A DNA stretch of 64,000 nucleotides. Origin: Paenibacillus whitsoniae (GTDB lineage: Bacteria > Bacillota > Bacilli > Paenibacillales > NBRC-103111). Both the position numbers and the translations under genes were made by a program. The DNA is taken from NCBI RefSeq assembly GCF_003955665.1, contig NZ_RXHU01000024.1, forward strand, positions 1 through 64,000, given 5' to 3'. The notes under the pieces are model-generated. The model saw only the letters and a list, made by a program, of their open reading frames with translations, searched no databases and had not been told where the DNA came from. Below, in pieces: positions 17,012 to 25,605 of the stretch (its first letter is position 1; the number at the start of each line of letters is the position of its first letter).

Positions 17012-17902
17012 TCACGAAAATCTTCTCTCAAGTTTGTTAAAGATGGCATTAATAATGATCGTAGCCGCCAAGCACAGGATAACCAGGAATGCCGCCATCG
17101 CACTTCCGTATCCGTATTTCATGGACAGGAACGAGTTGTTGTACATCAGCGTCGAGATGACGTCCGTGGCATGCGCAGGTCCGCCGCCCGTCATGACCAT
17201 AATCATGTCGAACGCTTGCAAGGAGCCGATAAAAGCCAGGACAATCGATATTTTGAAAATCGGAATATTCATAGGGAAAGTGATATACCAGTCAGCCTTG
17301 AGGCCTTCAGCGCCATCGATTCTCGCAGCTTCATACACTTCAGCCGGAATGTTCTGGATACCGGTAAACTGGATCAGTGTGTGGTAACCCAAGTACTGCC
17401 ACAGGGCTACAAAGTATAGGGAGTACATGGCAATCTTCGGATCTGTCAGCCAGGAATGCGCCCAGCTGTTCAAGTGAAGCATTTCCAGCACTTGGTTGAG
17501 CATCCCGCCCATCGCGGCAGGGTTATAAATCGTCTTCCATAGTTGACCGATAATAACAACGGATAAGATAACCGGCATGAAATAGGCCGAGACGAGAAAG
17601 TTCGGTTTTTTAACAAAGCGGTTCAGCAGCATAGCCACAGCCAGCGCAACCGGAATTTCCACCATGGAAAACACAGCAAACATCAGCGTCCGTTTAACAG
17701 ACGGCCAAAACACAGGATCGTGGAACAACATCGTCCGGAAGTTTTCCAAGCCGATGAATTTCGATTCGCCAATTCCGTTCCAGTCCAGCAATCCGCTGTA
17801 CATCGAAACCAGAATCGGAACGAAGACAAGGCAGACATAGATGATCAGACAGGGCAGAACAAAAGCGGCAATCGTCCACTTGGAGACTCTTAATACATTC
17901 AC
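17012..17902 (-). CDS. CUT1 sugar ABC permease, MalF-like
   Basis: This permease of about 296 residues has six transmembrane segments and the EAA motif EAARIDGAEGLKADWYITFPM. GTG 17902 lies eight bases after AAGGAGG and is the likely start; ATG 17920 places that ribosome site inside the gene. It follows the solute-binding-protein gene with a GC-rich hairpin in the gap. Confidence 0.92.
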   Translation of the reverse strand: MNVLRVSKWTIAAFVLPCLIIYVCLVFVPILVSMYSGLLDWNGIGESKFIGLENFRTMLFHDPVFWPSVKRTLMFAVFSMVEIPVALAVAMLLNRFVKKPNFLVSAYFMPVILSVVIIGQLWKTIYNPAAMGGMLNQVLEMLHLNSWAHSWLTDPKIAMYSLYFVALWQYLGYHTLIQFTGIQNIPAEVYEAARIDGAEGLKADWYITFPMNIPIFKISIVLAFIGSLQAFDMIMVMTGGGPAHATDVISTLMYNNSFLSMKYGYGSAMAAFLVILCLAATIIINAIFNKLERRFS

Positions 17903-17941
17903 TTGGGTTGCCTCCTTCATGGCATTACCTAACGGGAACTT

Positions 17942-17970
17942 ACCCGGGGCGCCGCGGGGGCGTCCCAGGT
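17942..17970 (-). other. Intercistronic GC-rich hairpin between SBP and permease genes
   Basis: A 12-bp stem with one mismatch (ACCTGGGACGCC / GGCGCCCCGGGT) has no T run after it. Such hairpins often protect the upstream message from 3' decay or partly stop transcription, giving more binding protein than permease. The role here is inferred. Confidence 0.6.
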
Positions 17971-17997
17971 AAATCTCCTGCAGGTGTTCATGCGAAA

Positions 17998-19350
17998 TTA
18001 TTTTTTGTTATTTGCGTCGTAAGCTGCTTGATGTTCTTTCGCTACTTCAGCCGGATCTTTCTTGGCAACGAAGAGGTTTTGGATGCTGGTCAAGTGACCT
18101 TGCGCCGTACCAGGGTTCATCGTGTTGTCGAACGCGATGTCGCCGCCTTTCACAGCTTTGAACAGGTTCAGAACGTCCATCGCCATGTCGGAGTAACCAG
18201 CAGCTTTGAAGTCGCCGTCTACTTTTTGACCCAGACCAACCGCGCCTTTAACCGCAAACGCTTCTTTCGGGAAGTTCGTCATGAAGTAGTTCAAGAAATC
18301 TTTCGTTTCTTTCAGATGCTTGCTGTTTGCCGATACCGCGAATGCAGATCCTGGTGCAAGCATGAACTCGTCAGGGTTACCTTTGCCTTTAACCGTCGGG
18401 AATTTGAACACGCCCACTTTACCGTTAACGGAAGACGTTTCGATACCGCCCGTTGCCCAGCTTCCCATGTAGTACATGGCGGCTTTGCCTGTTTTGAACA
18501 AGTTCTCGCCTGCGTTGTAGTCGAAAGAGGTTACCCCTTCCTGGAATGCGCCTGCTTGAATCAAATCCTCCAGGGACCCTACTGCGTCGGTAAATGCTGG
18601 GTCGTTGAATGTTTTCTTGCCATCCACAACCGCTTGCAGGAACCCAGGACCGCCGTTTGTGCGAAGCAGGATGTTCATGAACAAGAAGGAACCGGTCCAC
18701 GTATCTTTTTCACCGATCGCCATTGGCTGAATGCCTTTAGCTTTGAGTGTTTTCACATCTTGAATCATTTCTTCAAACGTTTTTGGCACATCGGCGATGC
18801 CGGCTTGCTTGAACAGATCTTTGTTGTAGTACACAACGCCGATGTTGTTGCCGTCAGGCAGCGCGTAAACATTGTTGTTGAACGTGTACCAGTTCAGCAG
18901 GCCTTCTTGGAACGTCGCTTTCAAACCGTTTTGGTCGAGCATATCGTTCAGCGGCGCGAACAGGCCTGCGTCCACGAAAGGCTTCATTTGTGCGGCCGGG
19001 TTCACCACCGTAATGTCCGGCACTTCTTTGGACGCGGCTTGCGTTTTCAGCTTCAGCTTTTGCTGGTCCGTGTTCAAGGAGTCGAGCTCAATCTTGATGT
19101 TCGGATTTTTGGATTGGTAGTCATTCACGATCTTTTTCAACATTCCGTTTTTCGGGTCCGTTGGATCCGGATATATGTTCTGGAATGTAATCGTAATGTT
19201 TTCTTTTTTCTCTGTGGTGCTGCCGCCTGTGTTAGCCGATGCGCTAGGCGCAGCCGAGCTGGAGTTGTCGGTTTTGCTGGTGCCGCAAGCTGTCAAACTG
19301 ATGGCAAGAACGCCTGCCGCGACGACTGGAAGTACTTTGAACTTTTTCAC
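17998..19350 (-). CDS. Sugar-binding lipoprotein of a CUT1 transporter
   Basis: This 450-residue family-1 extracellular solute-binding protein has a lipoprotein signal with lipobox ISLTAC, then a Ser/Ala-rich linker and a two-lobe binding fold. It starts at GTG 19350 after GAGGGGGAT. It is the first gene of the unit continuing through two permeases, the kinase and the regulator. Next to lyase genes, it most likely binds oligosaccharides released from an acidic polysaccharide. Confidence 0.93.
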   Translation of the reverse strand: MKKFKVLPVVAAGVLAISLTACGTSKTDNSSSAAPSASANTGGSTTEKKENITITFQNIYPDPTDPKNGMLKKIVNDYQSKNPNIKIELDSLNTDQQKLKLKTQAASKEVPDITVVNPAAQMKPFVDAGLFAPLNDMLDQNGLKATFQEGLLNWYTFNNNVYALPDGNNIGVVYYNKDLFKQAGIADVPKTFEEMIQDVKTLKAKGIQPMAIGEKDTWTGSFLFMNILLRTNGGPGFLQAVVDGKKTFNDPAFTDAVGSLEDLIQAGAFQEGVTSFDYNAGENLFKTGKAAMYYMGSWATGGIETSSVNGKVGVFKFPTVKGKGNPDEFMLAPGSAFAVSANSKHLKETKDFLNYFMTNFPKEAFAVKGAVGLGQKVDGDFKAAGYSDMAMDVLNLFKAVKGGDIAFDNTMNPGTAQGHLTSIQNLFVAKKDPAEVAKEHQAAYDANNKK

Positions 19351-19534
19351 AAGTCATATCCCCCTCAAATGAGTGATGTTCTTTATGCTCTTATTATGCC
19401 TGCTGATGGATGCACCTTACAATGCAGGAACTTTAGGTATCATGTTTGATTTTTCAAGATTGGCAGACAGGGATAAGTTGCCCGATGGGGGAGGATTTTA
19501 TGAAGGAATGTGGGGAGGAGAGCAAGCGCCGCAC

Positions 19535-19608
19535 CAGAATGCACTGCATTAACCGCTACAATTTGAAATGACGGATTGGAAGCTATATAAGCACTGTGCC
19601 AACCGATA
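19535..19608. repeat. Family-1 dispersed element, half copy (inverted arms only)
   Basis: Two inverted arms ending AACCGCTA at 19558 and AACCGATA at 19608 are again exactly 50 bp apart, and the sequence between them resembles that of the full copies (TTTGAAATGACGGATTGGAAG). The forward half is missing or has decayed. The gene-free stretch 19351-19697 holds this half copy and presumably the promoter of the binding-protein operon, which I could not place. Confidence 0.65.
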
Positions 19609-19697
19609 CATATCTTCTCCAGCTCCGCCGTCCCCAAAGAAACTGACGTACTTTACTGAAGGAAGCCGCCGCTCCGGGACACACCTTTCGAAATACC

Positions 19698-19731
19698 AAA
19701 AAAACCTCCCCACGCTTGCACGCAGAGAGGT
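19698..19731 (-). terminator. Terminator after the DUF4962/heparinase-like gene
   Basis: On the minus strand CCTCTCTGCG pairs with CGTGGGGAGG (with G-U pairs) around the loop TGCAAG, followed by seven T. It separates the lyase unit from the transporter unit. Confidence 0.8.
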
Positions 19732-19737
19732 CCTATA

Positions 19738-22038
19738 TTAATACGCTTTCGGCACTTCCACGCGATGTGTGACGCCATCTTCCGTAAAGTAGATATGCAC
19801 ATCAAAGCCCTGATCGTCCATAAAATAGGACACGTACTTCGGTTCGCCATGCTTGATCGGGACGAGCAATGTGGCGATGCGGTGATTCCGCGCAGCCTTC
19901 GTTGTCGCCTTGAGATGCCATTGCGGCGGCAATCCTTCAATTTCGGACGGATCGACGTCCGTAAAGCTCTGACGCTGCGAGAGCGACAGCTCGCCGGACG
20001 AGCTGTACACGAACCGGCCGTCCATGTCGGCCTTGCGCCCCTGCACCGTGAACGTCTGTCCGCTTACGTTCATCTCGTATAACGTCTGGAACAACCAGTC
20101 CACGGTTCCGGCCTGCGCCAAGTCGATGTGATCCACAACAACGACATAGGTACCGAAGAAGTACAACTCACGCACATAGCGCTCCAAATAAGGCACATGC
20201 TCCTGATACGCCGCTGTCGCGTTGCTGCGCGAGTAAGCATAGCCTTTGCGCTGTTCCGCAACCTCCACCATACCGCTCGCCGCTATATTCAGCACTTTAT
20301 CCTTCTCGGCGTACTGCCCCAAACCGTCAATCAAAATATTGTTCGTCGACCGCGTCTGTCTCCGCCATTTCATATGCATCGTGGAGTTGAACGCGACATA
20401 ATACCCGCTCTCGATTGCCAGGGGTTCGCCGTAGGCATGCAGCAAGAACCCGTTCTGGTCCCCGTGGCTGTGGCTCACAGAGCCGTAAGGGGAGCTCTTC
20501 GTCAACAACATAATGTGGCGCTCCGGATCCGCCATATTCGAATGGAACGCGACCCATCCGATATCGCGGAACCATTTGACTCCCTCAATATTCGCATCCG
20601 TCGGCGCGACCGCTTCAACCTGCGGATAGTCATGGCGGTACACCATCTCATCGAAACGGAAATCCCACCAGCCATAATTATAAAATTTCATTTCCGAATC
20701 GGTATCGATCTCGCGCACGCGCTCAAAGTACCATTGATACAGGCCGTTGCCCGTCAACCCGGCAAATTGGCGGATGTTAAAGCCGGTCTTCAAGCTGACC
20801 GGGTCGCCGAGCGTCGATTGGTCGCCGAAGGAGCAGCGCAACGTATCCGGACTAAAGGTATAGAGCGGGAAATCGCCGGTTTTCGTAAAAAACGGCCGCT
20901 GATAGAAGTTGATGCCCGTGTACTTCTTCAGCAAATTCATCGCTTCGGTCACAAATGCCATGCCCGTCGTCCAGTACATCGGCCCCTCGGCCCAGCCGCC
21001 GTCCGCTCCACCCCAAGGGGAATACAGGCACGCATAGTACTCCATTGTGTAGTCCAGCCATTCCTGCACCTCCGGCTCCTCATGGAGCAGCACGATGCAG
21101 CATGGCACCAGGACGCTGGACAACGAGCGCACCGCATGACTGTCAAAAGGCACATGATGAATCTTCGAATGCTCGATGCAGTGCTGGGCGATTTGGCGGG
21201 TCCGGGCCAGCAGGACGCGGCGTACCTCACGACGCTCCTCCTCGCTCAGGCGGTCGTAGAGCCAATCATAGCCCCAAGCGATGGCACCCGCCGTCCGGAA
21301 GGACGCCTCGTCATTGTAATCCCGGCTCGTTGTGCCGTCCGGGTTCCAGGAGCTCACGTGCAGCAGCCACGCCTTGGCACGGTCCAGCAGGGCCTCGTCG
21401 CCGAGCAGTCGGCCCGCAACGGCGAGATGGCGCACACCGTAGAGCGCCTCCTGCGTGTCCATGTACATCTGGCGCCACAGATTCGCAACGCGCTTATTGC
21501 CCGGATACGGCAGCGGTTCAGCAACCAGATCGCGCTCTGCCCATGGCTTCACGGATTTCTCGTAAAAGACGTCGAAGCCGCAATAGGTTGGATCGGTCTC
21601 GAGCTGAGCGCGGAACGCTTCAACCTCCGAGCCTTGCAGCCAGAGCCGCGGATGCTGCACAGACGTCTCCGCGTAACGCCGTGCCCGGCTGGGCAGCGGC
21701 GTCTCGGGCAAGCCGGGCGCTACGTGGAAGCGGCGGACCTTGCTCCAAGCCGTGTGGCCGCCGTCTTCTTCCAGCAGGGCATACCGCCAGTGATACGTGC
21801 CCGGTTCCAATGCCTCGTCCGGGGTATATAGGTTATACAGGATTGGCTGGATCGTCCGTGTGTCCGCTTCTTCGAAGGCAGCGGAGCGCGAGATTTGCAA
21901 TACGTAGCGATCATGTTCCAGCTTGGCCGGAATCCAGGTGAACCTCGGCGGATTCTCCAGCAGGGCCGTTTGTTCATTCGGTTCGTATTGAACGGTTAAC
22001 ACACCGCTCTGCGGCTCATATAAAGGCGACAACGTCAT
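19738..22038 (-). CDS. DUF4962 plus heparinase II/III-like polysaccharide lyase
   Basis: This 766-residue protein has a DUF4962-like N-terminal beta region, an alpha/alpha toroid (about 130-450) and a C-terminal heparinase II/III beta domain. The motif SHSHGDQNGF at 522-531 matches the family's catalytic/metal histidine region. Related lyases cleave uronic-acid polysaccharides (heparin, chondroitin, hyaluronan, alginate) by beta-elimination. No signal peptide is visible, so it probably acts on imported oligosaccharides. ATG 22038 has GGGGGA upstream. It is separated from the second lyase gene by an inserted 265-bp repeat. Confidence 0.82.
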   Translation of the reverse strand: MTLSPLYEPQSGVLTVQYEPNEQTALLENPPRFTWIPAKLEHDRYVLQISRSAAFEEADTRTIQPILYNLYTPDEALEPGTYHWRYALLEEDGGHTAWSKVRRFHVAPGLPETPLPSRARRYAETSVQHPRLWLQGSEVEAFRAQLETDPTYCGFDVFYEKSVKPWAERDLVAEPLPYPGNKRVANLWRQMYMDTQEALYGVRHLAVAGRLLGDEALLDRAKAWLLHVSSWNPDGTTSRDYNDEASFRTAGAIAWGYDWLYDRLSEEERREVRRVLLARTRQIAQHCIEHSKIHHVPFDSHAVRSLSSVLVPCCIVLLHEEPEVQEWLDYTMEYYACLYSPWGGADGGWAEGPMYWTTGMAFVTEAMNLLKKYTGINFYQRPFFTKTGDFPLYTFSPDTLRCSFGDQSTLGDPVSLKTGFNIRQFAGLTGNGLYQWYFERVREIDTDSEMKFYNYGWWDFRFDEMVYRHDYPQVEAVAPTDANIEGVKWFRDIGWVAFHSNMADPERHIMLLTKSSPYGSVSHSHGDQNGFLLHAYGEPLAIESGYYVAFNSTMHMKWRRQTRSTNNILIDGLGQYAEKDKVLNIAASGMVEVAEQRKGYAYSRSNATAAYQEHVPYLERYVRELYFFGTYVVVVDHIDLAQAGTVDWLFQTLYEMNVSGQTFTVQGRKADMDGRFVYSSSGELSLSQRQSFTDVDPSEIEGLPPQWHLKATTKAARNHRIATLLVPIKHGEPKYVSYFMDDQGFDVHIYFTEDGVTHRVEVPKAY

Positions 22039-22089
22039 TTTCCATTCCCCCTGGTTATAATCAAACAGCTCTCTTACATATTAGTGAGA

Positions 22090-22354
22090 GTTCAAAAAGT
22101 CGGGTTTTCAGCACCGAGAAGGTTGCGAGAAGCCCAGGATAAACAGCCTCGCCGTCTTGCAAAAGACGGTATCTGTTTACTAAGGTTGATGCGAAGCGAT
22201 AAGTTGCCACACCTTATCAAGTCTTATCAGCTGAAGAAGGAGGAGCGGAGTGTAGGCAAAACTACATGAGCACCGCACTTCAAAGCTGAACGCAAGATTC
22301 GATGTCGAATCCGCTTCCTGACTTGCTTCGTGATCAAAAGACGACTTTTTGAAC
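22090..22354. repeat. 265-bp MITE-like element with terminal inverted repeats
   Basis: The ends are inverted copies: GTTCAAAAAGTCGGGTTTT at the left, and AAAAGACGACTTTTTGAAC at the right. Internal hairpins include CCGTCTT / AAGACGG near 22155 and GATTCG / CGAATC near 22296. No transposase is encoded, and the short open frame inside lacks support. No clear target-site duplication was found. The same terminus occurs at 1-17. It lies in the 326-bp gap between the two lyase genes and could affect their co-transcription. Confidence 0.75.
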
Positions 22355-22364
22355 TACCTCTTAA

Positions 22365-24443
22365 TTACTTGAACAGAAGTCCGTTTTCCTGCGTCAACTG
22401 CACCATTTTTTCCTCCGCGCCCGGTACCGTCAAGCTGACCCTGTCGGCGGAAACCCGCTTCACCGCTACCGGGTCCCCAGCGCGGTAGACATGGATGAAA
22501 TCCGCGCGCGTCCCCATCCGGCGATGAAGCACCGCCGTCAAGGCGCGGCTCGGATCGACGCTGTCGCCCGGCGTTTGCACGGCGACGATTTCGTCGCCCG
22601 GCTGCACAAGCGCCGTATGCGCAATCGCACCCGCGCCTGCCGGGTACGTCAGGTTGAGCTGTGCTGCGCCCAGCCCATCGGTTTGGACAGACGGCACATA
22701 ACGCGCCGTCACCGGCAGTTCCACGACGGTGAAGCTCGTCGCCTCACCGTCGGCATGCTTCGCTCCAGCAATCTGCAGCGGGAACACCTGCCCCTCTACC
22801 GGCTCGCTGGCGGCGACAGGCGGCACGACCGGATGCAGCCACCATTCGATGGACTGCGCTTCCCCGGCCAATTCGACCTGAAACCAGTCCAGCAGCCATT
22901 CGCCGGTGAGCAGAAGATGCCGGTTCAGCTTGCAGCCGGCATAGGCGTCCGTCGACTGCAGCCAGACCGACACGGCGGCATCCGTCGCTTCATAGCGCAG
23001 GCAGCGCCCCTCGTGCTGCGCTTGTGAGTACCCGCCCAGCGACACCGTGTTGTGGCTGGCGGTTTCCGCGAACCACGTCCGTCGCATGGTAGAGCCGTAA
23101 GGCACCATGCCGAAGTCTGGTGTGAGCGTCCCGGCAGAATGCATCAGCGTCAGATGCAGCTTGTCGTAGTGGCCATGCGACCCGCCGTGCTCGCCGAAAT
23201 CGGCGAGGAACGACAGCGGGTTGCCAGCCACCCGGCCGAGGACGAACCCGGACTGCGGCCAAAGCCTTGCACTGCGCGGCTGCGACGGGGCCCCGTCGAC
23301 GGCAGCCGCCGTGCCTTTGCCGTAGAGCAGCGCTTCGAGCTGCGCCTCGCCCTCGCCGGCAGCGGCTAGCTGCCGGTATGCCTCGCGCCGCACGGGCGCG
23401 AGCCCGACGATGCCGTAGATCGCCAGCCCCTGCTCGGCGATCTCGGCGATCTCGCGGGCGTACGGCCCCCGTGCCAGCGGCCCGTCATGCAGGGCGGGCA
23501 GCGCGCCCTGGTCGTCCGCGAGATCCGCGACCGCCTCGAGCATGCCGCGCAGCGACTGCCCCTCCGCGCCCGCAGCCGCGTAGAGATCAAGACCAAAGCG
23601 CTGCGCCATCTCCGCCACGATCAAATACGCCCGCAGCACGAACACGTGGTAATACGTGCTGCCCTCAAATTCCAACTGGTCCGGCTTCACGCCGATGGAC
23701 AAGTGATGCAAGAAACCGCCCTGCCCCTCGATCAGGGCCTCCAACAACGCTTGCTCCCCACGTGCCGCATGCACGCAGGACAGCGAAGCATTGAGCCACG
23801 CCGTGTAGTTGCTCTCCGCGTTGTTCCGCTCGTGAATCAGGATATGGCGATACTCCGCCATACTCGTCGCGAGCAGCTCGAAGAACACATCCAGCGCCGC
23901 CTGTTCCTCGGCGTCAAACAGAACCCCCTGATCGCGCAACAGCAAATAAGCGCGAATCAATGTTGTCGACCAGATCGCCTCCGTCAGCGCCTGATGAAAA
24001 GCGCGCCCTTTCAGCATCCAGCCCTGCGCATCCGGATGCACCGGATACAGCGGGAATTGGCGCGCGTAGCCGACGATCAGCTCCTTCGCGACCTCAGCAT
24101 ACCGCACATTCTCCCCTGCGGCATAAACCGCAGCCGCCTGCAAAGCCGCCCGCGCCAAGCTCTGATGCTTGAAAACCAGCCAAGCACCGCGGTAGGCTTC
24201 ACCTTCCATGCTACAGCCGTGCGGACAGGCAAACACAGTCTCCGAAACGACCTCATCACGGAACACCAGTTCGGTGTGATGGTGCGGACAGACGTACTGG
24301 TGCCACCAGCCCCCGGGTTCCTGTGGAATGACCAGACTGCCGGCTGCCAGCAGCCTGTCGAGATCTTGGCGGAGCAGGGCCGCCGTCTCCAGCGCCCCCG
24401 CTCCCTCTGCAGCATGTGCGACGTTCTCTCTGCGCGTACTCAT
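22365..24443 (-). CDS. Alginate-lyase / heparinase II/III-like polysaccharide lyase
   Basis: This 692-residue protein has an alginate-lyase-like alpha/alpha toroid in the N-terminal half and a heparinase II/III-like beta domain, the architecture of exo-acting oligoalginate lyases (PL15/PL17). The motif HGGSHGHYDKL (H423, H425, Y426, D427) sits in the catalytic region. No signal peptide, so an intracellular exolyase releasing unsaturated uronates is likely. It starts at ATG 24443, overlapping the SDR stop by ATGA. Together with the SDR gene it suggests conversion of 4-deoxy-hexulose uronate products; the exact polymer is not known. Confidence 0.82.
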   Translation of the reverse strand: MSTRRENVAHAAEGAGALETAALLRQDLDRLLAAGSLVIPQEPGGWWHQYVCPHHHTELVFRDEVVSETVFACPHGCSMEGEAYRGAWLVFKHQSLARAALQAAAVYAAGENVRYAEVAKELIVGYARQFPLYPVHPDAQGWMLKGRAFHQALTEAIWSTTLIRAYLLLRDQGVLFDAEEQAALDVFFELLATSMAEYRHILIHERNNAESNYTAWLNASLSCVHAARGEQALLEALIEGQGGFLHHLSIGVKPDQLEFEGSTYYHVFVLRAYLIVAEMAQRFGLDLYAAAGAEGQSLRGMLEAVADLADDQGALPALHDGPLARGPYAREIAEIAEQGLAIYGIVGLAPVRREAYRQLAAAGEGEAQLEALLYGKGTAAAVDGAPSQPRSARLWPQSGFVLGRVAGNPLSFLADFGEHGGSHGHYDKLHLTLMHSAGTLTPDFGMVPYGSTMRRTWFAETASHNTVSLGGYSQAQHEGRCLRYEATDAAVSVWLQSTDAYAGCKLNRHLLLTGEWLLDWFQVELAGEAQSIEWWLHPVVPPVAASEPVEGQVFPLQIAGAKHADGEATSFTVVELPVTARYVPSVQTDGLGAAQLNLTYPAGAGAIAHTALVQPGDEIVAVQTPGDSVDPSRALTAVLHRRMGTRADFIHVYRAGDPVAVKRVSADRVSLTVPGAEEKMVQLTQENGLLFK

Positions 24444-25207
24444 CGCATCATCATCCCGCCGTTTACTTCAATCGTTTCGCCTGTAATGTAGGCCCCCAGC
24501 TCAGAGGCAAAATACAGGACGGCGCCCGCCACATCGTCCGGTTTGCCTTCGCGGCCGAGCGGAATGCCTTGAATCGTCGCTTGACGCGCTGCATCCGAAG
24601 TAAACGTCGCGTGGAACATCGTGCTGCCAATGAAGCCCGGCGATACGTTGTTGACGGTAATGCCGCTTCCCGCCACTTCCTTCGCCAACCCTTTCGTAAA
24701 CGTCAGCACCGCACCTTTGCTCGCCGCGTAGATGCTGGCACCAGGGCCGCCGCCGTTATGCGCCGCCACCGACGTCAGGTTGATGATGCGGCCAAAGCCT
24801 TTTTCCTTCATTCCCGGTAAAACCCGCTTGGAGACGAACACCGTGCTTTTAAAATTCACATTCATAATGCGGTCATACAATTCTTCCGTCATGTCGACGT
24901 TCGGCACACGCTGAATCAGGTGACCCGCATTGTTGACCAGAATATCAATCGTACCGCCCAACGCTTCCTCCACTTCGCGAACCAAGCGATCAATTTGTTC
25001 CACATCCGTCACATCCGCCTGAACGAGCACCGCTTCCCCGCCGGCTGCGCGAATCGTTTCCACCACTTCCTGACCCTGGGCCACATTGCTCAGGCAGTTC
25101 ACGCCAACCTTCGCCCCCTGCTCAGCAAGCGCCAAGGCAATACCGCGGCCAATCCCTGCATTCGATCCTGTGACAAGTGCAATTTTCCCCGTTAAGTTGA
25201 TGTTCAT
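24440..25207 (-). CDS. SDR-family oxidoreductase (KduD / DEH-reductase-like)
   Basis: This 255-residue Rossmann oxidoreductase has the cofactor motif TGSNAGIG (13-20), NNAG and the catalytic S146-Y160-K164 triad. In uronate catabolism such enzymes reduce 4-deoxy-5-hexoseulose uronate, or act as 2-keto-3-deoxygluconate dehydrogenases; that assignment is from context. ATG 25207 has GGGAGGAA six bases upstream, so the in-frame ATG at 25222 is rejected. It leads the SDR-lyase-lyase unit. Confidence 0.85.
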   Translation of the reverse strand: MNINLTGKIALVTGSNAGIGRGIALALAEQGAKVGVNCLSNVAQGQEVVETIRAAGGEAVLVQADVTDVEQIDRLVREVEEALGGTIDILVNNAGHLIQRVPNVDMTEELYDRIMNVNFKSTVFVSKRVLPGMKEKGFGRIINLTSVAAHNGGGPGASIYAASKGAVLTFTKGLAKEVAGSGITVNNVSPGFIGSTMFHATFTSDAARQATIQGIPLGREGKPDDVAGAVLYFASELGAYITGETIEVNGGMMMR

Positions 25208-25336
25208 TGTAATTCCTCCCATGTGTTGGTTTAACTGTTAAGCTTCGATGCATAAGACACCGACGATGTCTTATTTTAGGGTTTGGCAAGGGCTTTCATG
25301 ACATTGGGTGCCTTGCGGATCAACCACTTCATTCGC

Positions 25337-25519
25337 TAACGGTTGCCCTGGCGCTTATTTGGCACTAAACGCCACTTTTCCAAGGCTAACGGTTGCAGCA
25401 GAGGCTATTTAGGTCAAATCGGTCAAATGTTGCTGGTTATTGAGCAAATAAGCGCTGTCGCAACCGTTAGAACTTGAAATGCCGTATTGGAAGCGAAATA
25501 AGCTCCATGGCAACCGCTA
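25337..25519. repeat. Family-1 dispersed element, copy B (183 bp)
   Basis: Forward arms start at 25337 and 25387 (TAACGGTTGCC...GCGCTTATTTG type); inverted arms end at 25469 and 25519 (AAATAAGCGCTG...CAACCGTTA type). Spacing is 50, 83 and 50 bp, total 183, identical in geometry to the copies at 4926 and 43748. It lies in the 398-bp gap between the kinase gene and the SDR gene; the promoter of the SDR-lyase unit must be between it and 25207 but was not identified. Confidence 0.88.
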
Positions 25520-25605
25520 CACATTTTTTTCATAGTAAACAAGATCTTATTTGCTCAAATCGTCATTCCGCAAAGGGATTTACCATAAATAAGCAGCCAC
25601 GGGTC

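Noticed and set aside
17908-19449. A 513-codon plus-strand open frame
   Set aside because: It is antisense to the sugar-binding lipoprotein, which has a lipobox and a ribosome site. The antisense translation is low-complexity in Val, His, Phe and Arg and matches no family.
20128-21831. A 567-codon plus-strand open frame
   Set aside because: It is antisense to the DUF4962/heparinase-like gene; high GC removes stops. The translation is Arg/His-rich without domains.
22084-22269. A 61-codon open frame inside the 265-bp element
   Set aside because: It has no ribosome site, an unusual composition, and lies in a structured repeat.
23267-23794. A 175-codon plus-strand open frame
   Set aside because: It is antisense to the GC-rich middle of the alginate-lyase-like gene and is extremely Arg/Ala/Pro-rich.
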